A stretch of DNA of 49,944 bases from Candidatus Eiseniibacteriota bacterium (GTDB taxonomy: Bacteria > Joyebacterota > Joyebacteria > Joyebacterales > Joyebacteraceae): positions 1 through 49,944 of the forward strand of contig JAUVLP010000005.1 in assembly GCA_030600655.1 (NCBI GenBank). The letters are read 5' to 3'. The notes beneath the pieces are model-generated. The model was not told the origin of the DNA and made no database searches. It saw only the letters and a program-made list of their open reading frames with translations. Position numbers and translations under genes: made by a program. Shown piece by piece: positions 24,662 through 32,753 of the stretch (its first letter is position 1; each line of letters opens with the position of its first letter).

Positions 24662-24678
24662 TATGATGTATTCTCATA
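24662..24678 (+). promoter_or_regulatory. Candidate -10 with Rrf2-operator-like half-site
   Basis: TATGAT (24662-24667) is followed by TATTCTCATA (24669-24678), which matches nine of ten bases of the left half of the operator at 22212 (TATTCTCGTA). It lies 40 bases upstream of the small Cys-rich gene. Confidence 0.35.
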
Positions 24679-24718
24679 GTGTGCATGTTGTAGCGCAGCT
24701 AGTGGCGGAGGATGGATC

Positions 24719-25087
24719 ATGCGAAAGATCATCGTACTGGCTATTATCGCAGTGCTCGGACTCGGGTTCGGTTTCTATCTCTCGACTACGTCCAGAGCCG
24801 ATGCTTGGCCCCCGGAAAAGGACGTGGCCGCACTCACTTCAGGTGATCAAGTCACGTGTGCTGGTGTGTGCGGGTCGGCATGCAAGGACGGCAAGCAAAC
24901 TGACGTGGACCACTGTCCCAGCTTAGACGACAACGACGACCACCACGCCTCCTCGGACTGTACCTGTGATGACGACCACGCCTCTTCAGACTGCGCGTGT
25001 GACGGCGATCGTGACGCCTGCACAGACGACATGAAGGCATCGTGCGAGCACCTGAAGAGCTGCAGCGACAGCCACGAGGAGAGCTAG
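24719..25087 (+). CDS. Small Cys/Asp/His-rich secreted protein
   Basis: 122 residues, ATG at 24719 with GCGGAGG upstream. A signal or anchor segment (about 3-24, IIVLAIIAVLGLGFGFYLS) leads to a mature part of about 95 residues containing 11 cysteines, many Asp and several His. It includes a near-repeat, D-D-H-H-A-S-S-D-C-T-C-D then D-D-H-A-S-S-D-C-A-C-D. This composition suggests metal binding or an Fe-S or thiol-rich role in the periplasm. I do not recognise a family. It sits downstream of hcp in the same direction, with an operator-like half-site in front of it. A strong hairpin terminator follows. Confidence 0.8.
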   Translation: MRKIIVLAIIAVLGLGFGFYLSTTSRADAWPPEKDVAALTSGDQVTCAGVCGSACKDGKQTDVDHCPSLDDNDDHHASSDCTCDDDHASSDCACDGDRDACTDDMKASCEHLKSCSDSHEES

Positions 25088-25107
25088 CCACCCTCGGGCA
25101 TCCGGAC

Positions 25108-25166
25108 GAAGCAAGCCCTGCGTGAGTAACCCGTCAGTGAACGCTCATTCACGCAGGGCTTGCTTC
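25108..25166. terminator. Strong hairpin terminator
   Basis: An 18-bp perfect inverted repeat (arms 25108-25125 and 25149-25166, starting GAAGCAAGCCC) has a 23-nt loop and ends in CTTCTTT. Confidence 0.88.
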
Positions 25167-25270
25167 TTTGGTAGGTGTGTCCTCTTGACGGTCACCCCCC
25201 ACGGGAGTATTTTCCCCATTGAAGATTGATGCATCGCATCGGCATGGTCTCAAAATCAAGGGAGGATGAT

Positions 25271-26170
25271 ATGCGTGTTCCCACTCGTCTGATTACTGCG
25301 ATCGGATTCACGATGCTCGCTCTGCTCATGACAGCGCCGGCAATCGCTCAGATCGAAGACCAGCTCTCCGCATACACTGGCGCCAATGCGGAGGGGTACC
25401 TTCAGCCTCTCTCGGACGCCTTCGGAGCAGACCTCAACTCCGGCTGGTACCACTCAGCCTACATACCTGAGGACGGCTTTCACTGGAGCATAGAATTCCG
25501 CGTGATGGGCACCATCTTCTCAGATGATGCCGCCACATTCAGCGCCACGACCCAGAGCGGATTCTCTCCTGAACAGACCGTAGACGCGCCGACCGTTGTG
25601 GGCTCAGGTGACGCTGTGACTGTCGGTGGCGACGGCGGAACGGAGTTTTCCTTCCCGGGTGGCTTCGATCTGAACTCATTCGCCATGGCGGTTCCACAGC
25701 TCAAACTCGGTTCGTTCAAGGGTACAGAGGCTGTGATCAGATACTTCGCTCTCGACGTTGGCGATGTCGAGATCGGAAACGTCAAGCTCCTTGGATTCGG
25801 CGCGCGTCACAGCATCTCACAATACCTGGATCCTGAATTCCCGGTCGACCTGGCCGGAGGATTCATGTGGCAGAGATTCACGCTTGGGGACGATTTCATT
25901 GAGGCCAACGCCTTCACTATCGGGGTCCAGGCCAGCCGGAGCTTCGGCTGGATCGAGCCCTATGCCGGCCTCTCCTACGACACGTTCTCAATGAGTGTCT
26001 CCTACGATGCCGATGAGTCCGGTGAGACCGAGGAGATCGACCTCGACGCGGAGTCATCGGTTTGTCTGTGTCTGGGATGCGCCGTCGGTATCGCCCCGGT
26101 CATGGTGAACGCGGAGTACAGTATCGCTGCCCAGAACAGTTTTGTATTTGGCCTGGCAATCGGCTTCTAG
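25271..26170 (+). CDS. Predicted outer-membrane beta-barrel protein (DUF6588-like)
   Basis: 299 residues from ATG 25271, six bases after GGAGG; the open frame before it is not supported. A signal peptide ends near A-I-A-Q-I. The remainder alternates short aromatic/hydrophobic strands and ends in N-S-F-V-F-G-L-A-I-G-F, the C-terminal Phe signature of outer-membrane barrels. The order of segments (N-A-E-G-Y-L-Q-P-L-x-D-A-F-G-A-D-L-N-S-G-W-Y near the N-terminus) recalls the DUF6588 family (from memory). Function unknown. It forms a pair with the next gene, 23 bases downstream. Confidence 0.8.
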   Translation: MRVPTRLITAIGFTMLALLMTAPAIAQIEDQLSAYTGANAEGYLQPLSDAFGADLNSGWYHSAYIPEDGFHWSIEFRVMGTIFSDDAATFSATTQSGFSPEQTVDAPTVVGSGDAVTVGGDGGTEFSFPGGFDLNSFAMAVPQLKLGSFKGTEAVIRYFALDVGDVEIGNVKLLGFGARHSISQYLDPEFPVDLAGGFMWQRFTLGDDFIEANAFTIGVQASRSFGWIEPYAGLSYDTFSMSVSYDADESGETEEIDLDAESSVCLCLGCAVGIAPVMVNAEYSIAAQNSFVFGLAIGF

Positions 26171-26193
26171 CAGATTGAGAAGGAGGGTGAAAG

Positions 26194-26811
26194 ATGAGAA
26201 CGAGATTTCTGATACCGCTTCTGCTCCTGCTCGTAGCGTTTGCCATGAGTGGAAGCGACTGCCTGCTGGATGAGAAGGTGCTGGACATCGTCTACTTCCA
26301 GAAGACCTGCGTGGGCTTCGAGCAGAACGAGGCGTCGGCGGTGTTCACAACTCCGGAAACGGTGGACTACGCGGACGAGCTTGATGAAATACTCGATGAC
26401 AATGACATCACCAAGAGTGATATCAACAGCGCTCGCGTTGTCAGCGCCTCGTACATGGTGACCGACTTTTCCCACACGCACGACTGGGAGATCTCAGGCG
26501 AGATCACAGTCCGGAGAATCGACACCGCCGGCGCGGCCGTCACTCTCGTCACATACACGGACCAGTCGATCCAAGGTGCACTCAACAACAGTGTCCCGGC
26601 AGTGCTCGACCAGGCCGGGGTGGAGCTCATGAACCAGGCTCTTGAGGACTACATCGCCGGCACAGCAGAGCCGGTCCTCGAGTTCGCGGTTCAGAATGGG
26701 GCGGTAGAACCAAACCCAAGCGCGCAGAATATGCTGGTGTTCGACTGGCGTGGGTGCGTCGCCATTCATATCGTTGCCGGCATATCGCTCGAAGTCCCGG
26801 ACCCCTTCTAG
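26194..26811 (+). CDS. Secreted protein of unknown function
   Basis: 205 residues, ATG at 26194 with AAGGAGGG upstream. The N-terminus is a signal peptide (LLLLLVAFAM) ending in S-G-S-D-C. The Cys at 23 could be lipidated, though Asp at -1 is unusual for a lipobox. The rest is mixed alpha/beta without a motif I recognise; it has an acidic D-E-L-D-E-I-L-D-D-N-D-I segment that may be a coiled or linker region. It probably acts with the outer-membrane protein encoded just upstream. A hairpin terminator follows. Confidence 0.72.
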   Translation: MRTRFLIPLLLLLVAFAMSGSDCLLDEKVLDIVYFQKTCVGFEQNEASAVFTTPETVDYADELDEILDDNDITKSDINSARVVSASYMVTDFSHTHDWEISGEITVRRIDTAGAAVTLVTYTDQSIQGALNNSVPAVLDQAGVELMNQALEDYIAGTAEPVLEFAVQNGAVEPNPSAQNMLVFDWRGCVAIHIVAGISLEVPDPF

Positions 26812-26853
26812 CTGCCGATCAGGGCATAGGGATCAAATGCTGTCAGATAGTGA

Positions 26854-26878
26854 AAGGCCGCCCCCTAAGGGCGGCCTT
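26854..26878. terminator. Rho-independent terminator
   Basis: AAGGCCGCCC / GGGCGGCCTT form a 10-bp perfect stem with a 5-nt loop, followed by CTTCTC. It lies between convergent genes. Confidence 0.85.
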
Positions 26879-26963
26879 CTCACTGGCCCCCTTGTCGGGA
26901 GCCGTTGGTAAGCAGAACATGCGCTTCTCCTGCTGGTGAGTTCCACAATCGGTCGATCGCGTC

Positions 26964-27119
26964 CTACATGCCGTGCCAACCACCCGATGCCCAGGTGAAG
27001 AACAGCACGATCCAATCCCAGAGAGTCTCATTGTTCTCAGGGTTGGCGGCGAAGCACGCAACTGGCGAAGCAAGAACCACCAGAAGCACGAGGTAGAGCC
27101 GGGTCGAGAACCGCTTCAT
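26964..27119 (-). CDS. Small secreted or membrane peptide (51 aa)
   Basis: An ATG at 27119 follows an excellent ribosome site (GAGGAGGTGA, eight bases upstream). The 51 residues begin with a signal-like stretch (K-R-F-S-T-R-L-Y-L-V-L-L-V-V-L-A-S-P-V), then N-P-E-N-N-E-T and a Trp-rich hydrophobic end (W-D-W-I-V-L-F-F-T-W). It overlaps the 3' end of the upstream gene by 83 bases in another frame. No family is recognised. The strong ribosome site is the main evidence that it is translated. Confidence 0.55.
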   Translation of the reverse strand: MKRFSTRLYLVLLVVLASPVACFAANPENNETLWDWIVLFFTWASGGWHGM

Positions 27120-27675
27120 TGTATTCACCTCCTCTCAGTTCAAAAGCGTCAGGGATCCACCCTCGGTCTCCTCCCAGTGATCCCTTGTCAAAACGTACGG
27201 TGGTCAGGTAACCACCGCTTCTCACCTTCGCGTATCTGCCGTTGTCCTCCGTAAGAAAGACTGTCTCTTCCATGTTGCTGAACACGCGTCTCTCAAAGAC
27301 GCTGTCGGTGAGCAGGATCTCCTTGCTCTCCACCTCCCTGTCCCCGTAGAGAAACACAAACCGGCTGTCCTCATTCAGGATCAACTCTCCGTCACCGTCC
27401 ACATAGACGACGCAGACGACGTAGTCGCCCGGATTCTCGCGAACCCTCACATGAAGACGAAATCCGCCCCGATGCTCGAGGCGGATCATTTGACGTCCCG
27501 CTCTTGTCTCTTCGAGGGCCGACGGCCAGGTCTCCTGCTCTACAACGATCTTGTGTTTGAACGCGGCCGTGACACCAGGAGCGATCTCCTGGGTAATGCT
27601 GTCTCTCCCCCCCGACCAAGCGGCAAGCGCGAAGAGAGCAAGCAATACCATGACTATGGAGATGATCGGTTTCAA
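27037..27675 (-). CDS. Secreted protein of unknown function
   Basis: 212 residues from TTG 27675, three bases after AGGAGG; a GTG at 27702 in the same frame is the alternative. A signal-like hydrophobic segment (ISIVMVLLALFALAAW) opens the protein, and a beta-rich body follows. The last 28 residues overlap the small gene at 26964-27119 in another frame and look less protein-like, so the true end may have shifted by an indel. No family recognised. The pair is probably co-translated. Confidence 0.55.
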   Translation of the reverse strand: MKPIISIVMVLLALFALAAWSGGRDSITQEIAPGVTAAFKHKIVVEQETWPSALEETRAGRQMIRLEHRGGFRLHVRVRENPGDYVVCVVYVDGDGELILNEDSRFVFLYGDREVESKEILLTDSVFERRVFSNMEETVFLTEDNGRYAKVRSGGYLTTVRFDKGSLGGDRGWIPDAFELRGGEYNEAVLDPALPRASGGSCFASCVLRRQP

Positions 27676-28010
27676 AACCCTCCTCTCACGGCCGCAACCC
27701 ACTTCATGACCGTGTTACACGGCTGAATCTTGCATCATGCGTGCCACGAGGCAGTCGCCAAGAAGGGCCCTCCCAGCTAACTCCCTTGCAGACGTGAGGT
27801 TCGCGCCTACGACTGGAGGAGGTGATTCACACAACTATGTATGACACGGCAAGAACCATCAACTTCGTTGACAGGGGTTAGCCTCCGGAGCCCTCGCAAG
27901 CACCGCGACCCGGCACCTTTCTTGCATTCCTATGCGCACAACGCGCACTCATCAGCTCTGAGGAACACCACACTGACAGCAATACCGCGCAGTACACTAA
28001 GGAGGAAGAC
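27676..28010. other. Intergenic region between divergent genes
   Basis: No gene longer than a few codons was recognised. It holds an orphan perfect Shine-Dalgarno sequence (27815-27827) and the ribosome site of the next gene. No convincing promoter was found on either strand. Confidence 0.55.
27815..27881 (+). promoter_or_regulatory. Orphan Shine-Dalgarno with possible 14-codon leader peptide
   Basis: GGAGGAGGTGATT (27815-27827) is fully complementary to the 16S rRNA 3' end. The nearest ATG (27837) opens only 14 codons, stopping at 27881. It may be a leader peptide upstream of the lipoprotein gene at 28011, or the remains of a lost gene. Confidence 0.3.
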
Positions 28011-30323
28011 ATGCTTTCGAAGTCAGCTCTGGCACTCGCAATGCTCATGGTCGCGTTCGCCCTCATCTCCTGCGGGCTTCTGTCTCCTGAGTCGGACGGA
28101 GATGGAGACCCCCCGGGCAGCACTGACCTTCCAGTCACGTCGGTCACCGGCACGGTCGACCTGCCAACCGGCTCTACTGTTGATGCTGACGACCTCCGCG
28201 CAGTATCGTTCATTGCACAGGCGGACGTGAGCACCGGCGGCACGTTCACCGTGGACATCGTCGATTCCGACACCTATCAGTGGGTGCTCATCGTATCAAA
28301 GAGCACCGGTCACCCGGTCTTCATTGCCCTCTATAACCCAACAGCCCGGAGCATAGTCGCCAGTAGTTCAACAACGGCGCTTGCACTCTGCGGCGGTATG
28401 CCGCATCTCATTTTCACGACGCACTCGGAGCGCGAAGACTACTTCGACAGAGTTGCAGACAGCTCCACATTCACCCAGGTGCTGACAAACCTGAACGCTG
28501 CATACGCAAGCGACGCAGAGACCGCGCTTGACCCCATGACGAACTCACTCCTCTACCAGCTCGTCGCACAAGCGGCTGAGATCGCCTTTGAAAGCCTCGG
28601 CTCCGGAGCGAGGCCGGCCGTCACTCCACCGCACATCGAAGACGCCGCCGGTGACAATATCGTGTTCGTCAGCGAACGGCAGATCTGGTACACGGCCGCC
28701 GTATACGACGCATCCGAGCAGCTCAGCGACATCGTGACCGTGAACGGCGATGACAGCCCCGGCTACGCATGGGGATGGCCGCCGGCCATAACGACTGACG
28801 AGCAAGAGACCACATATGCTCTCGGCGATGGGACATTCGCTATTGCTCTCCACAAGGGCGACGACTTCACGGTGGTGGACGCATGGAGCGACCCGGTCGG
28901 TCGCGCCACTGCCCTCAATGTGGCCCAGGGCACTATCTGCCTGATCGAACTGCTCATCGGTTATGAACCCGACATCAGCGCGCAAGACCTTTCCGGCGGG
29001 CTAACGGTGCCTTCACTCTATGCTTCGGAGCTGACGCTCGACATGCTTCAGGGTCGCACTGAGTCTTTCATCTCGCATTTCAGCAGCCTCATCGGTAACA
29101 AGGCTGGCGACCTCGCCGAATGGCTCCATGGCGGGAGTGTTCCGTCCGACGCATCCGAGACGTTCCTCGATGAGTCCGCGTACATCATGGAGTACATCTG
29201 TTACTACCTGGACCTCCTCAGCATGACCAATACTGAGGGCCCGTTCTTCTGGGACTGGGTGATGGCGGACATTGACCTCGCATACGACGTCACGCAGACC
29301 GGCGGCGAGCTGATATCGATCGATGGTCTCACTGCACCGGACAGCGAATTCACGACCGACCCGCCTGCGGGCATCATCGGAACGGTCTTCGAGTTCGACG
29401 CATCGAGCACCACCGATGACAACGATGCGATCGGCAACCTCCTGTTCCGTTGGGACTGGAACAGCGACGGGAACTGGGACACGAGCTGGTCAGGTTCCAC
29501 CACGGTGACACACTCGTACTCTTCAAGCGGTGCCTACAGCGTGACTCTCCAGGTCAAGGACACCGATGGGCTCAAGGGCGCTGTCACCCACAACGTGAAC
29601 GTAGGCGGCGGAGCCGGCACGGCGACGCACATCAAGCTCTTCCGTGATGTCTACCCGTGGGGTATGAACGCGACAGTTGATGTCATCGAGAGCCTTGGGT
29701 TCACATTGGGAAGCGGCCCTAACACCTACGAGATCCTCACGTCAGCGGAGATGGCGACGGAAACGCTCATCCCCGGCGAGGATCTGATCCTCATCTGCAA
29801 TGATCAGGTGCAGTCGTTCTACGATAACTATGCGGCCAGCCAGGTTCGCTTCAACAACTTCGTGTACATGGGTGGATCATTGCTCTGGGAAGCCTGTGAT
29901 CAGGGGTGGAGCGGAGGCTCCATGGCGCAGGCGGGCGTTGTACTCCCAGGCAGCGTCGGGATACAGACCGACTACTGCTGGTACAACTACATCCCGAACC
30001 CCGAGCTGCCTCTTGTGGCCGGACTCCCTACGACCATGGATCACAACTACGCGAGCCACGAGAGCTTCTGCAATCTGCCGGACGGCACCACCGTGTACTG
30101 CGTGGACGACTTCGATAACCCGACGCTTATCGAGTACAGCCTGGGCGCCGGCTGGGTGGTCATGAGTGGCCAGACGCTCGAGCACCAGTACGTCTACGTC
30201 TACGGCAACAACGATATGGAGGAACTTCTTCCTCGCATCATTTCCTATTTCACCGGTGTTGCACTGCCGGGCCCGGCGAGGGTCGCTGTCGAGATTTCTC
30301 CTATGTCGACGAACGGCCGGTAG
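28011..30323 (+). CDS. Large lipoprotein with PKD domain and GATase-like C-terminal domain
   Basis: 770 residues, ATG at 28011 with AAGGAGG upstream. The signal ends in the lipobox A-L-I-S-C-G (C21), then an acidic linker (S-D-G-D-G-D). Residues about 40-440 are unrecognised. A PKD domain covers about 455-540 (F-R-W-D-W-N-S-D-G-N-W-D, then V-T-H-S-Y-S). The last 220 residues resemble a flavodoxin/glutamine-amidotransferase-like fold with Y-M-G-G-S-L-L-W-E-A, similar to domains in the proteins at 2-1210 and 6430-11301, but without a nucleophile elbow. There is no FlgD-like domain; anchoring would be by lipid. Function unknown, possibly surface binding. Confidence 0.78.
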   Translation: MLSKSALALAMLMVAFALISCGLLSPESDGDGDPPGSTDLPVTSVTGTVDLPTGSTVDADDLRAVSFIAQADVSTGGTFTVDIVDSDTYQWVLIVSKSTGHPVFIALYNPTARSIVASSSTTALALCGGMPHLIFTTHSEREDYFDRVADSSTFTQVLTNLNAAYASDAETALDPMTNSLLYQLVAQAAEIAFESLGSGARPAVTPPHIEDAAGDNIVFVSERQIWYTAAVYDASEQLSDIVTVNGDDSPGYAWGWPPAITTDEQETTYALGDGTFAIALHKGDDFTVVDAWSDPVGRATALNVAQGTICLIELLIGYEPDISAQDLSGGLTVPSLYASELTLDMLQGRTESFISHFSSLIGNKAGDLAEWLHGGSVPSDASETFLDESAYIMEYICYYLDLLSMTNTEGPFFWDWVMADIDLAYDVTQTGGELISIDGLTAPDSEFTTDPPAGIIGTVFEFDASSTTDDNDAIGNLLFRWDWNSDGNWDTSWSGSTTVTHSYSSSGAYSVTLQVKDTDGLKGAVTHNVNVGGGAGTATHIKLFRDVYPWGMNATVDVIESLGFTLGSGPNTYEILTSAEMATETLIPGEDLILICNDQVQSFYDNYAASQVRFNNFVYMGGSLLWEACDQGWSGGSMAQAGVVLPGSVGIQTDYCWYNYIPNPELPLVAGLPTTMDHNYASHESFCNLPDGTTVYCVDDFDNPTLIEYSLGAGWVVMSGQTLEHQYVYVYGNNDMEELLPRIISYFTGVALPGPARVAVEISPMSTNGR

Positions 30324-30372
30324 GGAAACGGTGTCCTGGATTTGCGACACGATCCGCGGGCGCCAGACATTC

Positions 30373-30416
30373 AACAGAGCGAGGGCGGGGCCTCACGGTC
30401 CCGCCCTCGCTCTGTT
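30373..30416. terminator. Bidirectional terminator
   Basis: A 17-bp perfect inverted repeat starting AACAGAGCGAGGGCGGG (30373-30389), paired with 30400-30416 over a 10-nt loop, lies between genes ending at 30323 (+) and 30480 (-). Confidence 0.88.
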
Positions 30417-30479
30417 AACAGAATGGCAACTCCGGAAAGCACCCTCGCACGAGAGAGAGGTACGGGATCGAATGAGCGT

Positions 30480-31247
30480 TCAGCCCTGCTTCCGGACCTT
30501 CCACGCCTCTTCGCACGGCCACCTGCGCGCCCATTCGTACGTGACATACGGGTAGCTCGTCACCGCGCCTCCGGGGGGACGCACCTCGACGAGATCTTCG
30601 ATCTCGAAGCCGGAACGGCGAAGCAGCCTTATCCACTCGCCGTGTGTCTGATGGAACTCCACGCCGGGGTCGTCGGGCCACTCCATGCGATACATGCCGA
30701 ACGCCGGCCTCAGGAGCCGCTCTCCCGCTGGGACATTATCCTCATCGGGCATGCAGAGATCGAGGAGGTGTGAGTTCCCAAGGAAGACGAGCCGTCCACC
30801 CGGGCGGAGCAACCGTGCCGCCTCCGGGACCCAGCGTGCGGGATCGGCCCAGATGCAGACGCCGTACTCGGAGATGACAAAGTCGAAACTCTCGTCAGGT
30901 AGCGGTACGGTCTCCGCGTTACCGTGAATCAGAGGAAACTCGAGACCGTGCTCCCCTTGAAGACGGCGTGCCGTCACGAGCTGTTCCTCACAATTGTCGA
31001 TGCCGACGACGCGCGCGCCGCGACGCATGAGCCACGCGGACACGTAGGCCGTTCCACATCCGAGTTCGATGGCGTCCTTCCCATCGAGATCGTCAGGCAA
31101 AAGACCCAGCTCCGCTTCCGGCACACACCAGACCCCCCAGGACGGCTCCTGCTCGGCCCAATGCCTTTCTCCGGATGCGACGAAGTCCGCTGCCATCTCG
31201 CTCCAGGCCTCGCGATTGCGTCGAACGTGCTCGGGAAGTTCGTTCAT
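30480..31247 (-). CDS. Class I SAM-dependent methyltransferase
   Basis: 255 residues, ATG at 31247 with GAGGAG upstream. SAM-binding motif I is E61-L-G-C-G-T-A, followed by V-V-G-I-D-N (end of strand 2), G-N-A-E-T-V-P-L and the post-motif L-L-R-P-G-G-R-L-V-F. This is the Methyltransf_11/25 layout. The substrate is not evident; small-molecule methyltransferases of this size act on many targets. Cytoplasmic. The gene stands between a terminator and the beta-helix protein gene, which reads the same way and ends 40 bases upstream of it on the minus strand. Confidence 0.9.
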   Translation of the reverse strand: MNELPEHVRRNREAWSEMAADFVASGERHWAEQEPSWGVWCVPEAELGLLPDDLDGKDAIELGCGTAYVSAWLMRRGARVVGIDNCEEQLVTARRLQGEHGLEFPLIHGNAETVPLPDESFDFVISEYGVCIWADPARWVPEAARLLRPGGRLVFLGNSHLLDLCMPDEDNVPAGERLLRPAFGMYRMEWPDDPGVEFHQTHGEWIRLLRRSGFEIEDLVEVRPPGGAVTSYPYVTYEWARRWPCEEAWKVRKQG

Positions 31248-31286
31248 GATCTCCTCATAAGGACTGACTCCACTCAGGGGATGCGC

Positions 31287-32516
31287 CTACCGCCACATCG
31301 ACTTCACGCGCCCCCAGCTCATCTTCTGCACCGGCGAGTCGCAGCCCTGCCCGTAGGCGCCCAGCTGCACGCTGCAGTCGTTGCCTCCGGGAAGACACGG
31401 AGACGTATCGAACAACCGGTAGTCGGCTATGTCTAACCCGCAGAGCTGCGGATTCTCGGAGATGTTGCCATCGAGGCCCGTCTGGTCGGTAAGACTGCCG
31501 CCGTAGTCCCCCCCCGCATTGCCGTATACGTCGCAGCACGACATCGTCGGAAGATAACCCTCGGTCGCGTAGACACCCTCGCCGCTCTCGCTGAAGGCGA
31601 TGATGCAGTTTGTGAGGGTGCCAGTGCCCGCACTACAGTAGACGTTCCCGCCATCCTGAGCGGTGGCGTTGTCGACGATGGTGCAGCCGACAGCGGAACC
31701 CGCCTGGAGCCAGAGTCCGCCTGCGTAGTTCGTGGTCGCCTCGTTCCGGCTGATGTCGCAATCGGTCAGAAGCGGCTGGTAGCCCGACAGCCGGACACCT
31801 CCCGCTCTGAGTGCAACGTTGCTGACGATCGCGCAATCGCTGAACTCCATTGTGCCGACGGAGGATGTGTAGAGGCCGCCCGCTATGCCCGTGGCCTCGT
31901 TGTCGATGATCGTGCACCTCTCGTAGAAGCCGCCCCCACCAGACACGGCAACGCCCCCACCGTAGTCCCCGGTATTGCCTGTGAAGGTGCAGTCCTGAAC
32001 CCAGGGGCTGCCCATGTTACTTACGTAGAGACCTCCGCCATATCTGACGCCGCCCACCGCCGTGCACTGGGCCACGATGCAGTTGACCAGATCCGGATCG
32101 GCGCCCTGGACCCAGATACCTCCACCGCCATCCGTCGTCACATACCCATTGATGATCCCAATGTCCTGGAGCCGGGCTGTCTCGCTTCCGGTCGTGGTGA
32201 AGTGAAACCCGCGGTGCTCCGCGCGCGCGCTTCCCTCGCAGTCGATAATGCAGGCGGCCGGATCTCCTCCCTGCGAGCGTATCGTCACACTTACCGAGGG
32301 CACGACGATGTCCCGATTGCCGTCGCCGGTGAACGTCCCGTCTGTCAGCTCGATGATGTCACCTTCGACCACGATATCGACCGCTGCCTGGATCGTCGGA
32401 AAATCCCCGAGACCATCGGCACTGACTGTGTAGATGACGGCCCCAACCGGAACGGCGACCACAGCAACGAACGCGGCAGCAATGACGCACATATTCACAC
32501 AATTGGCAATCCTCAT
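31287..32516 (-). CDS. Secreted right-handed beta-helix protein with short SWGxVK-type C-terminal tail
   Basis: 409 residues from ATG 32516, five bases after GAGGGGG; the longer open frame to 32654 has no such site. A signal peptide covers about 1-26. The N-terminal F-P-T-I-Q-A-A-V-D block is typical of pectate-lyase-like/parallel beta-helix proteins. It continues with repeated turns of G-G-G-[ILV]-[WYV] and C-x-[IF]-x-x-N (e.g. GGGLYVSN, GGGVAVSG, GGLWLQAG). No catalytic residues are evident. It ends in S-P-V-Q-K-M-S-W-G-R-V-K-S-M-W-R, closely matching the tail of the protein at 19128-20174. Probably exported; possible polysaccharide binding or structural role. Confidence 0.85.
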   Translation of the reverse strand: MRIANCVNMCVIAAAFVAVVAVPVGAVIYTVSADGLGDFPTIQAAVDIVVEGDIIELTDGTFTGDGNRDIVVPSVSVTIRSQGGDPAACIIDCEGSARAEHRGFHFTTTGSETARLQDIGIINGYVTTDGGGGIWVQGADPDLVNCIVAQCTAVGGVRYGGGLYVSNMGSPWVQDCTFTGNTGDYGGGVAVSGGGGFYERCTIIDNEATGIAGGLYTSSVGTMEFSDCAIVSNVALRAGGVRLSGYQPLLTDCDISRNEATTNYAGGLWLQAGSAVGCTIVDNATAQDGGNVYCSAGTGTLTNCIIAFSESGEGVYATEGYLPTMSCCDVYGNAGGDYGGSLTDQTGLDGNISENPQLCGLDIADYRLFDTSPCLPGGNDCSVQLGAYGQGCDSPVQKMSWGRVKSMWR

Positions 32517-32631
32517 GAATTCCCCCTCGCTCCAGAGCCCGTGAGCAATTGTCTCAGGTTGACAACAACTCGCTAACAATACCACACCGGCCCTGAGCCT
32601 GCCACCGCAGCCGCCATCCATACACAAGACA

Positions 32632-32676
32632 AGGCGGACAGAACCGAGCCCCACACGGGGTCAATCCTGTCCGCCT
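32632..32676 (-). terminator. Terminator hairpin downstream of the decayed gene
   Basis: AGGCGGACAG (32632-32641) pairs with CTGTCCGCCT (32667-32676). An inner CCCC/GGGG pair closes part of the loop. Confidence 0.6.
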
Positions 32677-32753
32677 CTACTACCTGCAGACCGCGATCGA
32701 ACTCACCTCTGTCGTCAGTGTGCGTCAACTGCGGTCTTGCTTCAACCGCGTCC

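Noticed and set aside
25108-25166. Long inverted repeat as a possible insertion-sequence end
   Set aside because: No transposase or target duplication nearby; position after a stop codon and the T-rich end fit a terminator.
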